From assembly GCA_933822405.4 (NCBI GenBank), contig CAKOGP040002024.1, positions 1 through 10,989 of the forward strand: DNA of 10,989 nucleotides, in the 5' to 3' direction. This DNA is from Cylindrotheca closterium (lineage: Eukaryota; Bacillariophyta; Bacillariophyceae; Bacillariales; Bacillariaceae). A program made the translations under genes and the position numbers. The number at the start of each line of letters is the position of its first letter. Within the stretch, counting starts at the first letter, position 1. Below the pieces are notes generated by a model. That model had not been told where the DNA came from, did not search any database, and saw only the letters and a list, made by a program, of their open reading frames with translations. Shown one piece after another: positions 1 to 7,423 of the stretch.

Positions 1-767
1 TGTTTGCAGTTTCCGGCTTCATTGTCGAAAAATACCATGTCTTTGAACTGAAGTCGCTTGTGGTTGTTGCTCGTACTTTGATCATTCGCCTGCTCTAATA
101 GTCGTTCAAACTGTGTTGCCTTGTCTGCATTCTTATCGAGTATGCAGAGGCTAGGATCAAAGACATCCTTCATTTGGCAAGTCACTGCTGGGATCGTCGC
201 CGTTGGAGTCTTTGTCATTCGATTCTTGTTGCTGTCGTCATCGTCGTTGTCCTCATAGATAGCAAACATCTCCATCAGATTGTACGCCCATTCAGGTGGA
301 TCTGTTTGCGAGGAGTTGCCGATTCGAGTGAGATACCATTCTTCTTGAGTATATAGCTCATGTAAAATCTGACGAGTGGATCCCAACAGTTCAATGCGTT
401 GGCCTTGTTTTGACAACAGGGTGGTTCCTGCTGGAACGACAGTACTACTACTATCTTGTGGATCATGGGTAAATGGTGGACCATCCGCATTTGTCACGAG
501 TTCAAAGAGCTCTGGCCTCCATAGGCAACCGTCTAGATCGAAAATGATGACACGTGGAAGCTTTGTAGAGCCAGATTTTGACTTCTTGTTGGACGATGAC
601 GATGACGACGACGACTTGTTGGATGCTTTCCTGTTTCGTTTTGCCTTTGCTGAAAGTCGACTTGAAAAGGTGGTACTGCCTGCTTCGTTCGGAAACTGAT
701 TCAACCTTTGTGTTGAGGCATTGGTGGATAAGAAGGTGAAGCACCAAGCAGCAATGACAAGTTGCAT
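1..767 (-). CDS. MDP-1-like HAD phosphatase, 5' part (runs off left edge)
   Basis: An open frame runs from ATG at 767-765 to the window edge (255 codons, no stop). Residues 2-15 are hydrophobic and could be a signal or targeting peptide. Residues 46-70 are low complexity, with eight consecutive Ser at about 52-59. HAD motif I reads IIFDLDGCLW, with the nucleophile and acid/base aspartates at Asp77 and Asp79. Further on are GPPFT, a GQRIELL block, SSQTDPPEWA (position of the family's SRTDEPxWA), an Asp/Asn-rich insert, TQFERL, and FFDNEAGN at 246-253. This order matches magnesium-dependent phosphatase-1, a Mg-dependent HAD phosphatase reported to act on protein phosphotyrosine or sugar phosphates. 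The two low-complexity inserts make it longer than the animal enzyme. I chose this start because it gives the signal-like N-terminus. The retroelement's left end lies 70 bp upstream, so promoter or 5'UTR may be displaced. Substrate is unknown. Confidence 0.8.
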   Translation of the reverse strand, partial: MQLVIAAWCFTFLSTNASTQRLNQFPNEAGSTTFSSRLSAKAKRNRKASNKSSSSSSSSNKKSKSGSTKLPRVIIFDLDGCLWRPELFELVTNADGPPFTHDPQDSSSTVVPAGTTLLSKQGQRIELLGSTRQILHELYTQEEWYLTRIGNSSQTDPPEWAYNLMEMFAIYEDNDDDDSNKNRMTKTPTATIPAVTCQMKDVFDPSLCILDKNADKATQFERLLEQANDQSTSNNHKRLQFKDMVFFDNEAGNCK

Positions 768-837
768 CTCCGTTGGGTCTATATTTTGTTCTTCATGTCG
801 AATAATAGTACGGTAGATGACGTTATTTTTTATGTGT

Positions 838-1094
838 CCTGAACTCTACTGTACCCAGCTGACCGTATAGAAAGGTTACGAAAGAAAGAGAGAAGAAGAA
901 TTCCAGATTCCGGTGGTCATGAATACTTTGAATGACCACCGTAGGAAAGTGAACGTACAAAGTACGAAGCTGGAGGAATGCCTGTGAAAAGCCCCGAATC
1001 GGAATGACTTGCAGCTGCATCAAAAAGCACACAACTCAATCCAACTTGGAACTTGAGCAAAACACCTTGAGACTCCAGCAATAGGTAGAAATTT
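838..1094 (+). repeat. Split direct repeat A1 (left terminus)
   Basis: The 257 bp from CCTGAACTCTAC to AGGTAGAAATTT recur at 8715-8966. By eye I count 14 substitutions over 252 aligned bases plus one 5-nt gap (extra TGTAC in A1 near 850). No similarity extends left of 838, which sets the element's left end. It contains a perfect 10-bp inverted repeat (911-941) and a shorter one, CGTAC-AAA-GTACG (954-966). The second is identical in A2. Confidence 0.9.
911..941. repeat. Perfect 10-bp inverted repeat in A1
   Basis: The arms CGGTGGTCAT (911-920) and ATGACCACCG (932-941) are exact reverse complements around an 11-nt loop. In A2 (8783-8813) the right arm has two changes, both transitions at CpG. 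It could be a recombinase-binding palindrome or an RNA hairpin in the terminal repeat. The sequence does not decide between these. Confidence 0.7.
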
Positions 1095-1151
1095 AGGGGG
1101 TAAGGTGATTTTTAGACAAGAATCTGAGTTATAGGGGAGAGGAGTGTCATC

Positions 1152-1877
1152 ATGAGCCTGTCAGACGTTTCTTTTCCCCCAATACGGGACGAACTCGTGC
1201 TCAGACGCGTGAAGGGACCAGAGAACCAGTGGAGACCGTACATTCCGACGCATCCAGCACGGGCGTGAGTCGCAAGGGAGACAGCGTAACCTCCGCCATT
1301 TCTCGTCATTCTCATTCGACAAGAACGGCTTCGGCCGTTTCCTTGACCCAACCGGCGAGATATCGCCAATTTGAAATTGACAGTGATGAAAGCGAAGATG
1401 CCCGGTCAGACCACGATGCTACGCTTTCAGACGGAGCCCCTTCAAGGAATCCTCGAGGACCACCACCCGACACCGAGCCAGAAGATTCAGAACCTGAAGA
1501 TCAAGCTGAGTTTTGATTATGACGAAGAAAGAGAGGTCCCACTCAACGCTTGGGTCCATCTCACAACAGACCACTGTCAAGTTAAATATGTCGGACCCAC
1601 GGCAACCAGCAAGCAAGACAAGATCATATGTGGGAAGCTGAAGAACAAGTGCCAACTCCGGCTCCACAAATAACGTCGAAGCAGTGGCGAACGAGCAGCC
1701 CCACGTTGGTATGAAGGAGTCCCATCTACCAAGGACATTGACAAGGAAACGGGAGAATTTATTGTTCATGGTCAACAATATGGTTATTGTCGGACCGAGA
1801 AGGAAATGGACAAGCATCTCAACCAAGCCTCCAATGAGATGCTATCCATCTCGGACGAAGAAGAAGAGCAATACTAG
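1152..1877 (+). pseudogene. ORF1 (gag-like), N-terminal part, frameshifted
   Basis: Coding-like segments are scattered over frames. The ATG at 1152 opens only 38 codons. A second frame, 1154-1516, is Ser/Thr- and acidic-rich (DSDESEDARSD, then TEPEDSEPEDQAEF). The region 1500-1670 continues in another frame (FDYDEEREVPLNAWV). From about 1707 to the TAG at 1875-1877 a further frame encodes VPSTKDIDKETGEF, then GYCRTEKEMDKHL and an acidic tail. The segments read as one ancestral N-terminal domain broken by several small indels. No known domain is recognised. The assignment to ORF1 rests on its position between the left repeat and the central ORF1 block. The 57 bp between A1 and the ATG shows nothing. 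Confidence 0.5.
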
Positions 1878-3264
1878 CGATGTGGAATCTGATGGACAAT
1901 TCTTGGACGTCTCAGACGACGACCATCAAGACGACCTTGACCGGATCAATGAAATGATCGCTGAGATCGAAGAGGCAAAATTGAAGAAGCTGAAAGCGGA
2001 GAAGGCAAGACTGGAAGCAAAGGCAGCAAGCCGTTCTCCTTGCAAGAAGAAGCACACCCCAACTAAGAAGAAACCTAGGGCTACCTCCCAGCGAAAAGTT
2101 CCCATTGCAAGGAAGAAGACACTGAAGGGAGCTGCACCCAAACAAGTCACTATTGAAGAGGGCAAAAACACTCTGAAGTCTCCACCCAAGCCACCTACAA
2201 CCGCCAGAATACTCGAACCGGAGTTAGCGGCTGCTGAAGCCCAGAACAATCAGCCCATCCTCCAATCTGTTCTTGAAGCCATCCACCCCTACTTTGTAAA
2301 GCTTCAGGACTCGGCTGATAAGATGAGCATTGCGGCCAGACAAATGGAACAAGAACAAGAGGAAGCAAGAACTCGACTGGCCGCTACTAACATGGGACAG
2401 GAGCAACCACCCCCTTCTGGTCCAACCCTGGTAGACGGGACCAGGCCACTCAGCACAAATCCTACCCACCTTTCAGCATCGATGTCTCCAGCAATATTGG
2501 AAGCATCCCCGAGGCCGGCTTTCCATGAAGCTGCAATCAAGAGTTATCAAGCGGACAGTTCTAAAGGCAATGAGGAAGAAATTCATGGGATTTCTATTAC
2601 CAGTTTCGATATTGATCGAGCAATGATGCCGGAGGGTCTCAAGAACGCCGCCATTAAAGGATTGTGGGGCAGAGCAAGCGATATGGCGGCATTACCAGGT
2701 AAGTGCTCGCCAGGTGGGGGTGATAGTGAAAGTGGTGGAGCAGGTGAGGAAGTGATGAACCAGCTCCTAGAAACTTTTGGGTCGGACAGTACCAAGATCG
2801 CCCTGCTAGATATGGGTTATTGTCGCAAAAGTCGCCACGGGCTTGGCCTCATCACCAGCAGCAATAAACTTCACGAAGCCTGCCAGAAGATCCTCAAGAA
2901 AGAAGAAGATACGTTCAAGAACCAACGCTTCCAGTTCTTGCACTACCTGGTCCAACTAGGCTACTCTACTGAGTTTGTGGAAGACTACGTTGAGCGAGGT
3001 CTGATGCCTCGCATCATCAAGGAAACCTACATCAACTTCTTGGCTCTTCTCAACAACAAGATCTGCCACAAAGATATGGGCGCAGATGAAGCCTGGGAAG
3101 ACTCCAAGGCCTATGTCATACTCCAGGTCCACTCAGAGAATCTCCTGGACATCCGCACAAACCCCAACAGTAAGAAGATGTTGCTCCTCCAGAATTACAT
3201 CTACCTACGCGATGCCTGCAAGAAAGATTTTGGCAGCAACACCATCAAGGAGAACAAACATTGA
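1878..3264 (+). pseudogene. ORF1 (gag-like), central part
   Basis: This is the longest uninterrupted ORF1 block. The frame is open from a GTG at 1684, but text before about 1878 is out-of-frame translation. It begins with an acidic stretch (DVSDDDHQDD), then a predicted coiled coil from about 1933 to 2031 rich in Lys/Glu/Leu/Ala (EIEEAKLKKLKAEKARLEAK). A strongly basic Lys/Arg/Pro segment follows (2032-2150), suited to nucleic-acid binding. Next come a Pro-rich linker and a helical region with KIALLDMGYCRK, RFQFLHYLVQLGY and LQNYIYLRDACKKDFG. The order coiled coil, basic patch, helical domain, Cys/His motif is consistent with a retroelement structural protein. No database family is recognised. 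The frame closes at TGA 3262-3264, while homologous-looking text continues in the next frame. Confidence 0.6.
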
Positions 3265-3589
3265 ACGCGTGAACAAGACAAACCAGAAGCTCCAAAGGGA
3301 GTTGGAATCCCTTCCGGCGGCCAAAGGTCGAGGAGGCCGGGAACCTACCAAGGACAAGAATAAGGAAGGAGATTCGACCCTCAAGAAGTGTTCTCAATGC
3401 AAGAGTTGCATTCTGCACACTGCCTTGAAACTTGAACACAACAAGACTGTCTGCCCCCTGGCAGGGCATGCCGGCTCACGGGGCAAGGTCGTGGCGGAAC
3501 AAGTTGCCACTGCCGTCTTGGCCACCAAGGAGCGCCCGGTTGGAGATATTATCAAGGAAGTCTCGGACAACTGGTGCAAGAAATCCTAG
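3247..3589 (+). pseudogene. ORF1 C-terminal part with Cys/His cluster
   Basis: After a frameshift near 3250-3264 the ORF1 text resumes with NIERVNKTNQKLQRELESL, a short coiled-coil-like helix, then a Lys/Gly-rich linker. A cluster spaced C-x2-C-x2-C-x2-H-x6-H-x4-C (KKCSQCKSCILH ... LEHNKTVC) follows, and the frame ends at TAG 3587-3589. The Cys/His spacing is not the classical CCHC zinc knuckle, but it lies where a gag zinc-binding motif is expected. I infer a nucleic-acid-binding tail. A 5-bp GC stem-loop begins at the base after the stop codon. Confidence 0.55.
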
Positions 3590-3760
3590 GCCGGGGGAGA
3601 AACCGGCAACCACCGGAGGTGCCACTCATGTGGTATACTCCGGAGCAAAATTCCTGAGGGACCGCTTGGTCTACTCTGGGAACAAATCCGAAGGGGCGGC
3701 CGAAAGGCCGTCTACTTTGGGGACCACCATTCCGAAGGAAAGGTCTCCACTTTGGGGACA
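3590..3760 (+). other. Structured spacer with hairpins and imperfect tandem repeats
   Basis: Three stem-loops follow the ORF1 stop. GCCGG/CCGGC pairs at 3590-3594/3603-3607 with an 8-nt loop. CCGGAG/CTCCGG pairs at 3613-3618/3638-3643. CGGCC-GAAA-GGCCG spans 3697-3710 and has a GNRA-type tetraloop. Overlapping the third is an imperfect repeat whose units contain GTCTAC(T)nGGGGA followed by TCCGAAGG (3668-3694, 3709-3738, partial at 3742-3760, with a diverged unit near 3631-3660). No convincing protein is encoded here. A role in RNA packaging or translation of ORF2 is possible but unproven. The next 127 bp hold only the CCA microsatellite. Confidence 0.55.
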
Positions 3761-3830
3761 ATGCACACATTGCACATCAAGCCAAATGAAGCAGTCACTC
3801 ATCATCCGAATTGCCACCTACAATCAACAC

Positions 3831-3863
3831 CCACCACCACCACCACCACCACCACCACCACAC
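3831..3863 (+). repeat. (CCA)n microsatellite
   Basis: Ten perfect CCA units (3831-3860) followed by CAC form a simple repeat between ORF1 and ORF2. One frame would read it as poly-Pro and another as poly-His or poly-Thr. There is no sign that it is translated. Confidence 0.9.
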
Positions 3864-3886
3864 TTGTGAAAGCAATATCAATTTAA

Positions 3887-4887
3887 TCTGTTATAGCTGA
3901 CTGTTCTGTTTGTATTCTTGCAAGTGGGGCAACAGTGGGAATAGAGATTTGTAAGGTAGCTGCAACAACTTTGGTAGGACTGGAAACCCTGGGCATAATA
4001 GGAGATGGATGTGAAGTCATGCGCTATGCATGGCTAAAGATGAAGGTAACATCATTCTCCATCCGAGAAAATGGGGAGACTGTTCCAACAGACTTGAGAC
4101 TGGAGACCCACCAGTGGTGCTCTATGGACCCCACCGTCAGTAGAAGGGGCTCCTTGACACTCACCCGGTGGATCTTTTGGTGATCGAGAAAAGCCACTAC
4201 ACACGACCAAGTGGCGGCCCCAAGCGAGAACCATGGGAGGACATGGTGGATTCTGTGCCTCCCAAACACAGGCCCAAGGTTGTCATTGAATCCTGGCGCT
4301 CTGACCCAACGTTGTGGCAATACGGACCAACAAGCAAACCTACAACTACTAGATGGAGAGAAACGGGCTACAATATCAATTGTTGTACTATCAAGGCAAC
4401 ATCGATAGGAGGTGCCATCACCCAAGAACGGCTACTGGTGGTTCGGACAAGAATTGATTGTCGAGCACAATGGACATGGGACAGTTTAGATTGGGTTCTG
4501 TCAGTGATCCAACCTATGGGAAATCTTCTCACTCCTCCGGGATTGGTACCGCGCAACTCCTACTCCCAACCCAGCAGTACACATTCACCCAACTCCCTCC
4601 ACGACCCCATGCCTAACCAAATAGGAGCATGGATCCAAACCGAGAAGGGAGTTCGGCGGCTCCTGAAGGAAGAAGTTGCACGGGGACTGGGCATCTCCAA
4701 AGGCTACAAAACTGAACTGTCACACAAGAGCCCCCAACGAACTACTTCAGGGTTGGGGTTACATCTCCTTCTCACTACAACATTTGTTCAGCCACCCGAC
4801 TGCTACGCCCACCAGAACAACACAGGGACCAAAGACCGGGAACAACTTGTCCGGGGCAAACACCACCCTCAACAACAATGTGTTTGA
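3887..4887 (+). pseudogene. ORF2 N-terminal segment, degenerate cytosine-5 methyltransferase-like
   Basis: Two coding-like frames join here. The first (3887 to about 4110) contains TVGIEICKV, DGCEVMRYAWLKMK and ENGETVPTDLRL. The second runs from about 4080 to 4887, with an in-frame TAG at 4141-4143. It holds HPVDLLVIE, then RPKVVIESW, then RWRETGYN and GGAITQERLLVV, and near 4655 RRLLKEEVARGLGI. The order and spacing recall C5-methyltransferase motifs: IV strand, VI (ENV replaced by ESW), VIII (QxRxR replaced by QERLL), and a C-terminal motif like R-x-L-x2-E-x-A-x2-G. No motif IV Pro-Cys is visible, so even an intact form might not methylate DNA. Typical DIRS elements carry an N6-adenine-type MTase after RNase H instead. 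The assignment is inference from degenerate motifs; an unrelated linker domain is the alternative. Confidence 0.42.
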
Positions 4888-5818
4888 TTGGCATCCCCTA
4901 GACCTTTCTCCTGGTAGCCCCTGGCACACACTACAACTGGCCAACCTCCGCTGGGCCGCTGATCATTATCCTGAACCGGACAACATCTACTGGGATGGCG
5001 TCCAACGACTAGCCGTCCACCGGAACAACTACAACTCGGAGGGACCGGCCCCCAAATGACTGCAACTTGTATGGTGGGAGTTGTGAAATGGGGCGCGCCA
5101 AAATTTCCTGAAACAGCCAGATCCTTGTCTCCGACCCAACCCTCCAATGGATGAAGAAGTGCTGAAGGCTGCTATCCAATTTGTGGACGAACTTGTTGAA
5201 CTTGGGGTACTTCGAAGCATCGATGAAGGACTCACTGTCCTCACCAATGCCCCTTTATTTGTTGTCGGGAAGGATGGCCAACCTGGACAATGGCGGGTAA
5301 TTTCTGACATGCTACAAGGTGGTCAGAACGATTGTGTTGGGCAGGACCCTGTCTTCATGCCCAGGATAGCCCACATTGTGGACCAAAAGTACACTGAAGG
5401 ATACTCTGCAGTGGTTGACCTGTCCAAGTTCTTTTACAATTTTCCGACACATCCAGAGGACCGACCGTACCTTGGTCTCCTGCATCCTAAGACCGAAGAG
5501 CTACTGACCTACTATGGACTAGCTATGGGGGCCGGAAACAGTCCAGCCATTGCCTGCCGGATCGGTCTCGCCTTTGTACGACTTGTGAAGGAGAAATTTG
5601 GCGTTTTCCAAGGTGAAGCCAGAGCTAACTGCTACTGGACAGGTCTACAAGACAATGGATTTGATCCACAGCTTGGTTATGAATTCATCTTGACCTCCAA
5701 CGATGGAGGAGCTGTGCACATCTGGGTATGGGTAGACGATTTCCTCATCCATGGGCCCACGGACAAAAAGACAGCCCAAGGGCTGCAATTCTTCTTGGAC
5801 ACGGCAGTTGACTGTTGA
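4874..5818 (+). pseudogene. ORF2 reverse transcriptase domain
   Basis: One frame carries a pre-RT region (FDWHPLDLSPGSPWH, NLRWAADHYPEP) and then RT. Two in-frame TGA codons interrupt it, at 5057-5059 and 5084-5086. The uninterrupted part starts at ATG 5147. Counting from there, residues 36-54 give APLFVVGKDGQPGQWRVIS (fingers), Asp91 in SAVVDLSKFFYNFP is motif A, GLAMGAGNSPA (124-134) is motif B, and Asp197-Asp198 in WVWVDDFLIHG is motif C, with Trp in place of the usual aromatic Tyr. A segment of about 40 residues separates motifs B and C. The style is DIRS/Ngaro, not LTR. All three catalytic aspartates are kept. A third TGA at 5816-5818 ends this stretch, and the same frame continues beyond it. 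Confidence 0.88.
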
Positions 5819-6645
5819 TTCCTCTTTCATCTAAATAAATTGGTACCACCTCAGCAAGTCATCAAATACTGTGGTTACCTCTTTGACACCACAGCTGTCC
5901 CTTGCCTTCAAATCCCGGAAGCCAAGAAGAGGGCGCTGGATATCTGTGATTACTTGCTACAATCTCCAAAGCACAAGAAGTGGTCCCGTCTGGGCCTTGC
6001 AGTTGCAGTTGGCGTTTTGGAGTCCCTTACGGAAGCAACTCCCTGGCAATTGGGACATACTCATCTCAAAGAGTTCCATACCATAGTCCACCCTCCAGGA
6101 CTTGGCAATGGAGCGGCACCCTACTACACTACCACCTCCCTCAACTTGGAAGTCCTCGACGAACTCCAGTGGTGGCGACAGTTCCTCACTCGGAGTGAAG
6201 GACTCTTTGTTAGAGGATGGGAAGCTGCAACACTAGTCCCAACCTTTGGAGACGGGAGTGAAACTGGCACTGGGGGCACCATCCAGCTCCCAAATTGTGA
6301 CTTTGAGATGTGGCGAGGAAAATGGAAGCCATTCATCTACATCTTCCCTTCTGTATGGAAAGAGTTGGCAACCCTGAAAGAGACCCTGCTTCGGATCAAA
6401 GAAAGCCCCCATGCCCGCCAGGTGATTGGGACTACCGTTTTCTACTTCACTGACAACTCGGAGTCTATTGGATTGCCACCACTGGCTCTTCTAGGACACG
6501 CTCCCTCCACAAATTGATCAGTGAGATCAGACTTTTTGAACTGGACCTCCAATGTGTCCTCCAAGTTGTCCATGTACCAGGCCAAGTGCTGATCACCCAA
6601 GGGACTGATGGCCTCAGTTGCGGCGTTTGGGTGTCTGCATTCTGA
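5819..6645 (+). pseudogene. ORF2 connection and RNase H domain
   Basis: Directly after the TGA at 5816-5818 the RT frame goes on with LVPPQQVIKYCGYLFDT, the motif D/E or thumb-like region. A helical connection follows (LAVAVGVLESLTEATP; DELQWWRQFL). RNase H is marked by Asp in TFGDGSETGTGG (codon 6251-6253), Glu in VWKELATL (6362-6364) and Asp in YFTDNSES (6452-6454), the D-E-D set that cleaves RNA in the RNA-DNA hybrid. Near 6461-6466 a 1-nt loss shifts the frame. The continuation in the new frame has WIATTGSSRTRSLHKLI, then VVHVPGQVLITQGTDGL, the typical C-terminal histidine/asp region of DIRS-type RNase H, and ends at TGA 6643-6645. Confidence 0.82.
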
Positions 6646-7132
6646 TAGGCTCACTCAAGCTATCTTCGATCCAGTTCCCTTTGACATGACGTTGGTGTGG
6701 ACCCATCTGCCCCAAATGGCCCATGTGACACAGTACAGATCCTGGAACCAACCCTGGACAGCGTCCCTCTGCCTACACCAAACAACAGTATGGTGCCCAC
6801 CACCGGACCTGGCCCGCCAGCTCCTCACCTTCCTGCTCAACTCTTGGGTTGAATGCCCCCTTACCTTTGTACCCAGAGTTGTTGAAGCTTCCTGGCGACA
6901 CATGTCTCGTTACGTCCACAAACTTGACACCATCTACCCACACAAGACCAACCTACGATTCCCGCCACTCCTGCCAATACCCATTGTTTTCCTGTACATT
7001 GCACCTCACACTCTCTCCCTCAACCCCAATTCTAGGTTGGACAAGACTCCCACTGCCGCCCCCTCTTGGCATGCCGCCCAAACCACACTTATGCGTGGGC
7101 TGCCAGAAAGGGTTCAGCCGCAAGGAGATTGA
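6641..7132 (+). pseudogene. ORF2 C-terminal region after RNase H
   Basis: The original RT frame resumes near 6641 with DRLTQAIFDPVPFDMTLVW and stays open to the TGA at 7130-7132. Visible blocks are PPPDLARQLLTFLLNSWVEC, FVPRVVEASW, YPHKTNLRFPPLLPIP and, at the end, WHAAQTTLMRGLPERVQ. DIRS-order polyproteins usually carry a poorly characterised region after RNase H with a VxxFPP/VxP pattern that resembles this one. No enzyme motif is seen. The last 62 nt overlap the start of the zinc-finger ORF in a different frame. Confidence 0.55.
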
Positions 7133-7423
7133 GACGCGGCTTCAATGCACATTTTCAGCAAAGGGATTTGGCCGATTCCGTGCCTGTGGCTCCACCTATC
7201 ACCGTGACTGCTTCTGAGCCGGGAACCCTTCAAGACTCGCCGCCTCTGTGATGAAGGATTGACCTTCCCCCGCCATGCCACCTGGCCCAACTTTGTCTGT
7301 GAAGCCTGCACTGTGCAACAGTACCTGCAACATGAACTAGTTCGTGCCAATGACCTCCTCCTCTTGATGTTGGAACGAGTCAGGATGCTACAAGTCAGAA
7401 CTGAGTATCATCCGTCAGCTTGA
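7071..7423 (+). pseudogene. ORF3 N-terminus, PHD-like zinc finger
   Basis: ATG at 7071 opens a new frame inside the end of ORF2. Residues give C8-x2-C11, C26, C39-x4-H44-x2-C47 (RACGSTYHRDC), after which a TGA (7215-7217) and a frameshift interrupt. The next frame (7220-7423) continues EPFKTRRLCDEGLTFPRH, then WPNFVCEACTVQQYL with a final C-x2-C, and LLLMLERVRML. The eight ligands in order C-C-C-C-H-C-C-C match a C4HC3 PHD-type cross-brace, though the C26 to C39 interval is longer than usual. PHD fingers commonly bind histone tails, so one ahead of a recombinase could guide the integration site. That role is inference. The LERVRML block leads into the recombinase N-terminal region. Confidence 0.55.

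Noticed and set aside
174..699. Plus-strand ORFs over the phosphatase, one with poly-Asp
   Set aside because: They are antisense to the MDP-1-like frame. The poly-Asp is the reverse of the poly-Ser codons, and no domain is present.
2697..2706. GGTAAGTG inside ORF1 as an intron donor
   Set aside because: The reading frame is open across it for hundreds of bases, so no intron is needed.
3432..3869. ORF ending in poly-Pro over the spacer and CCA repeat
   Set aside because: It is a shadow frame of ORF1's end running through the hairpin region and microsatellite. No protein-like composition beyond the simple repeat.
5057..5818. Selenocysteine or stop-codon recoding at TGA codons
   Set aside because: The same element has frameshifts and TAA/TAG stops elsewhere (1671, 1875, 4141), so general decay explains the TGA codons better.
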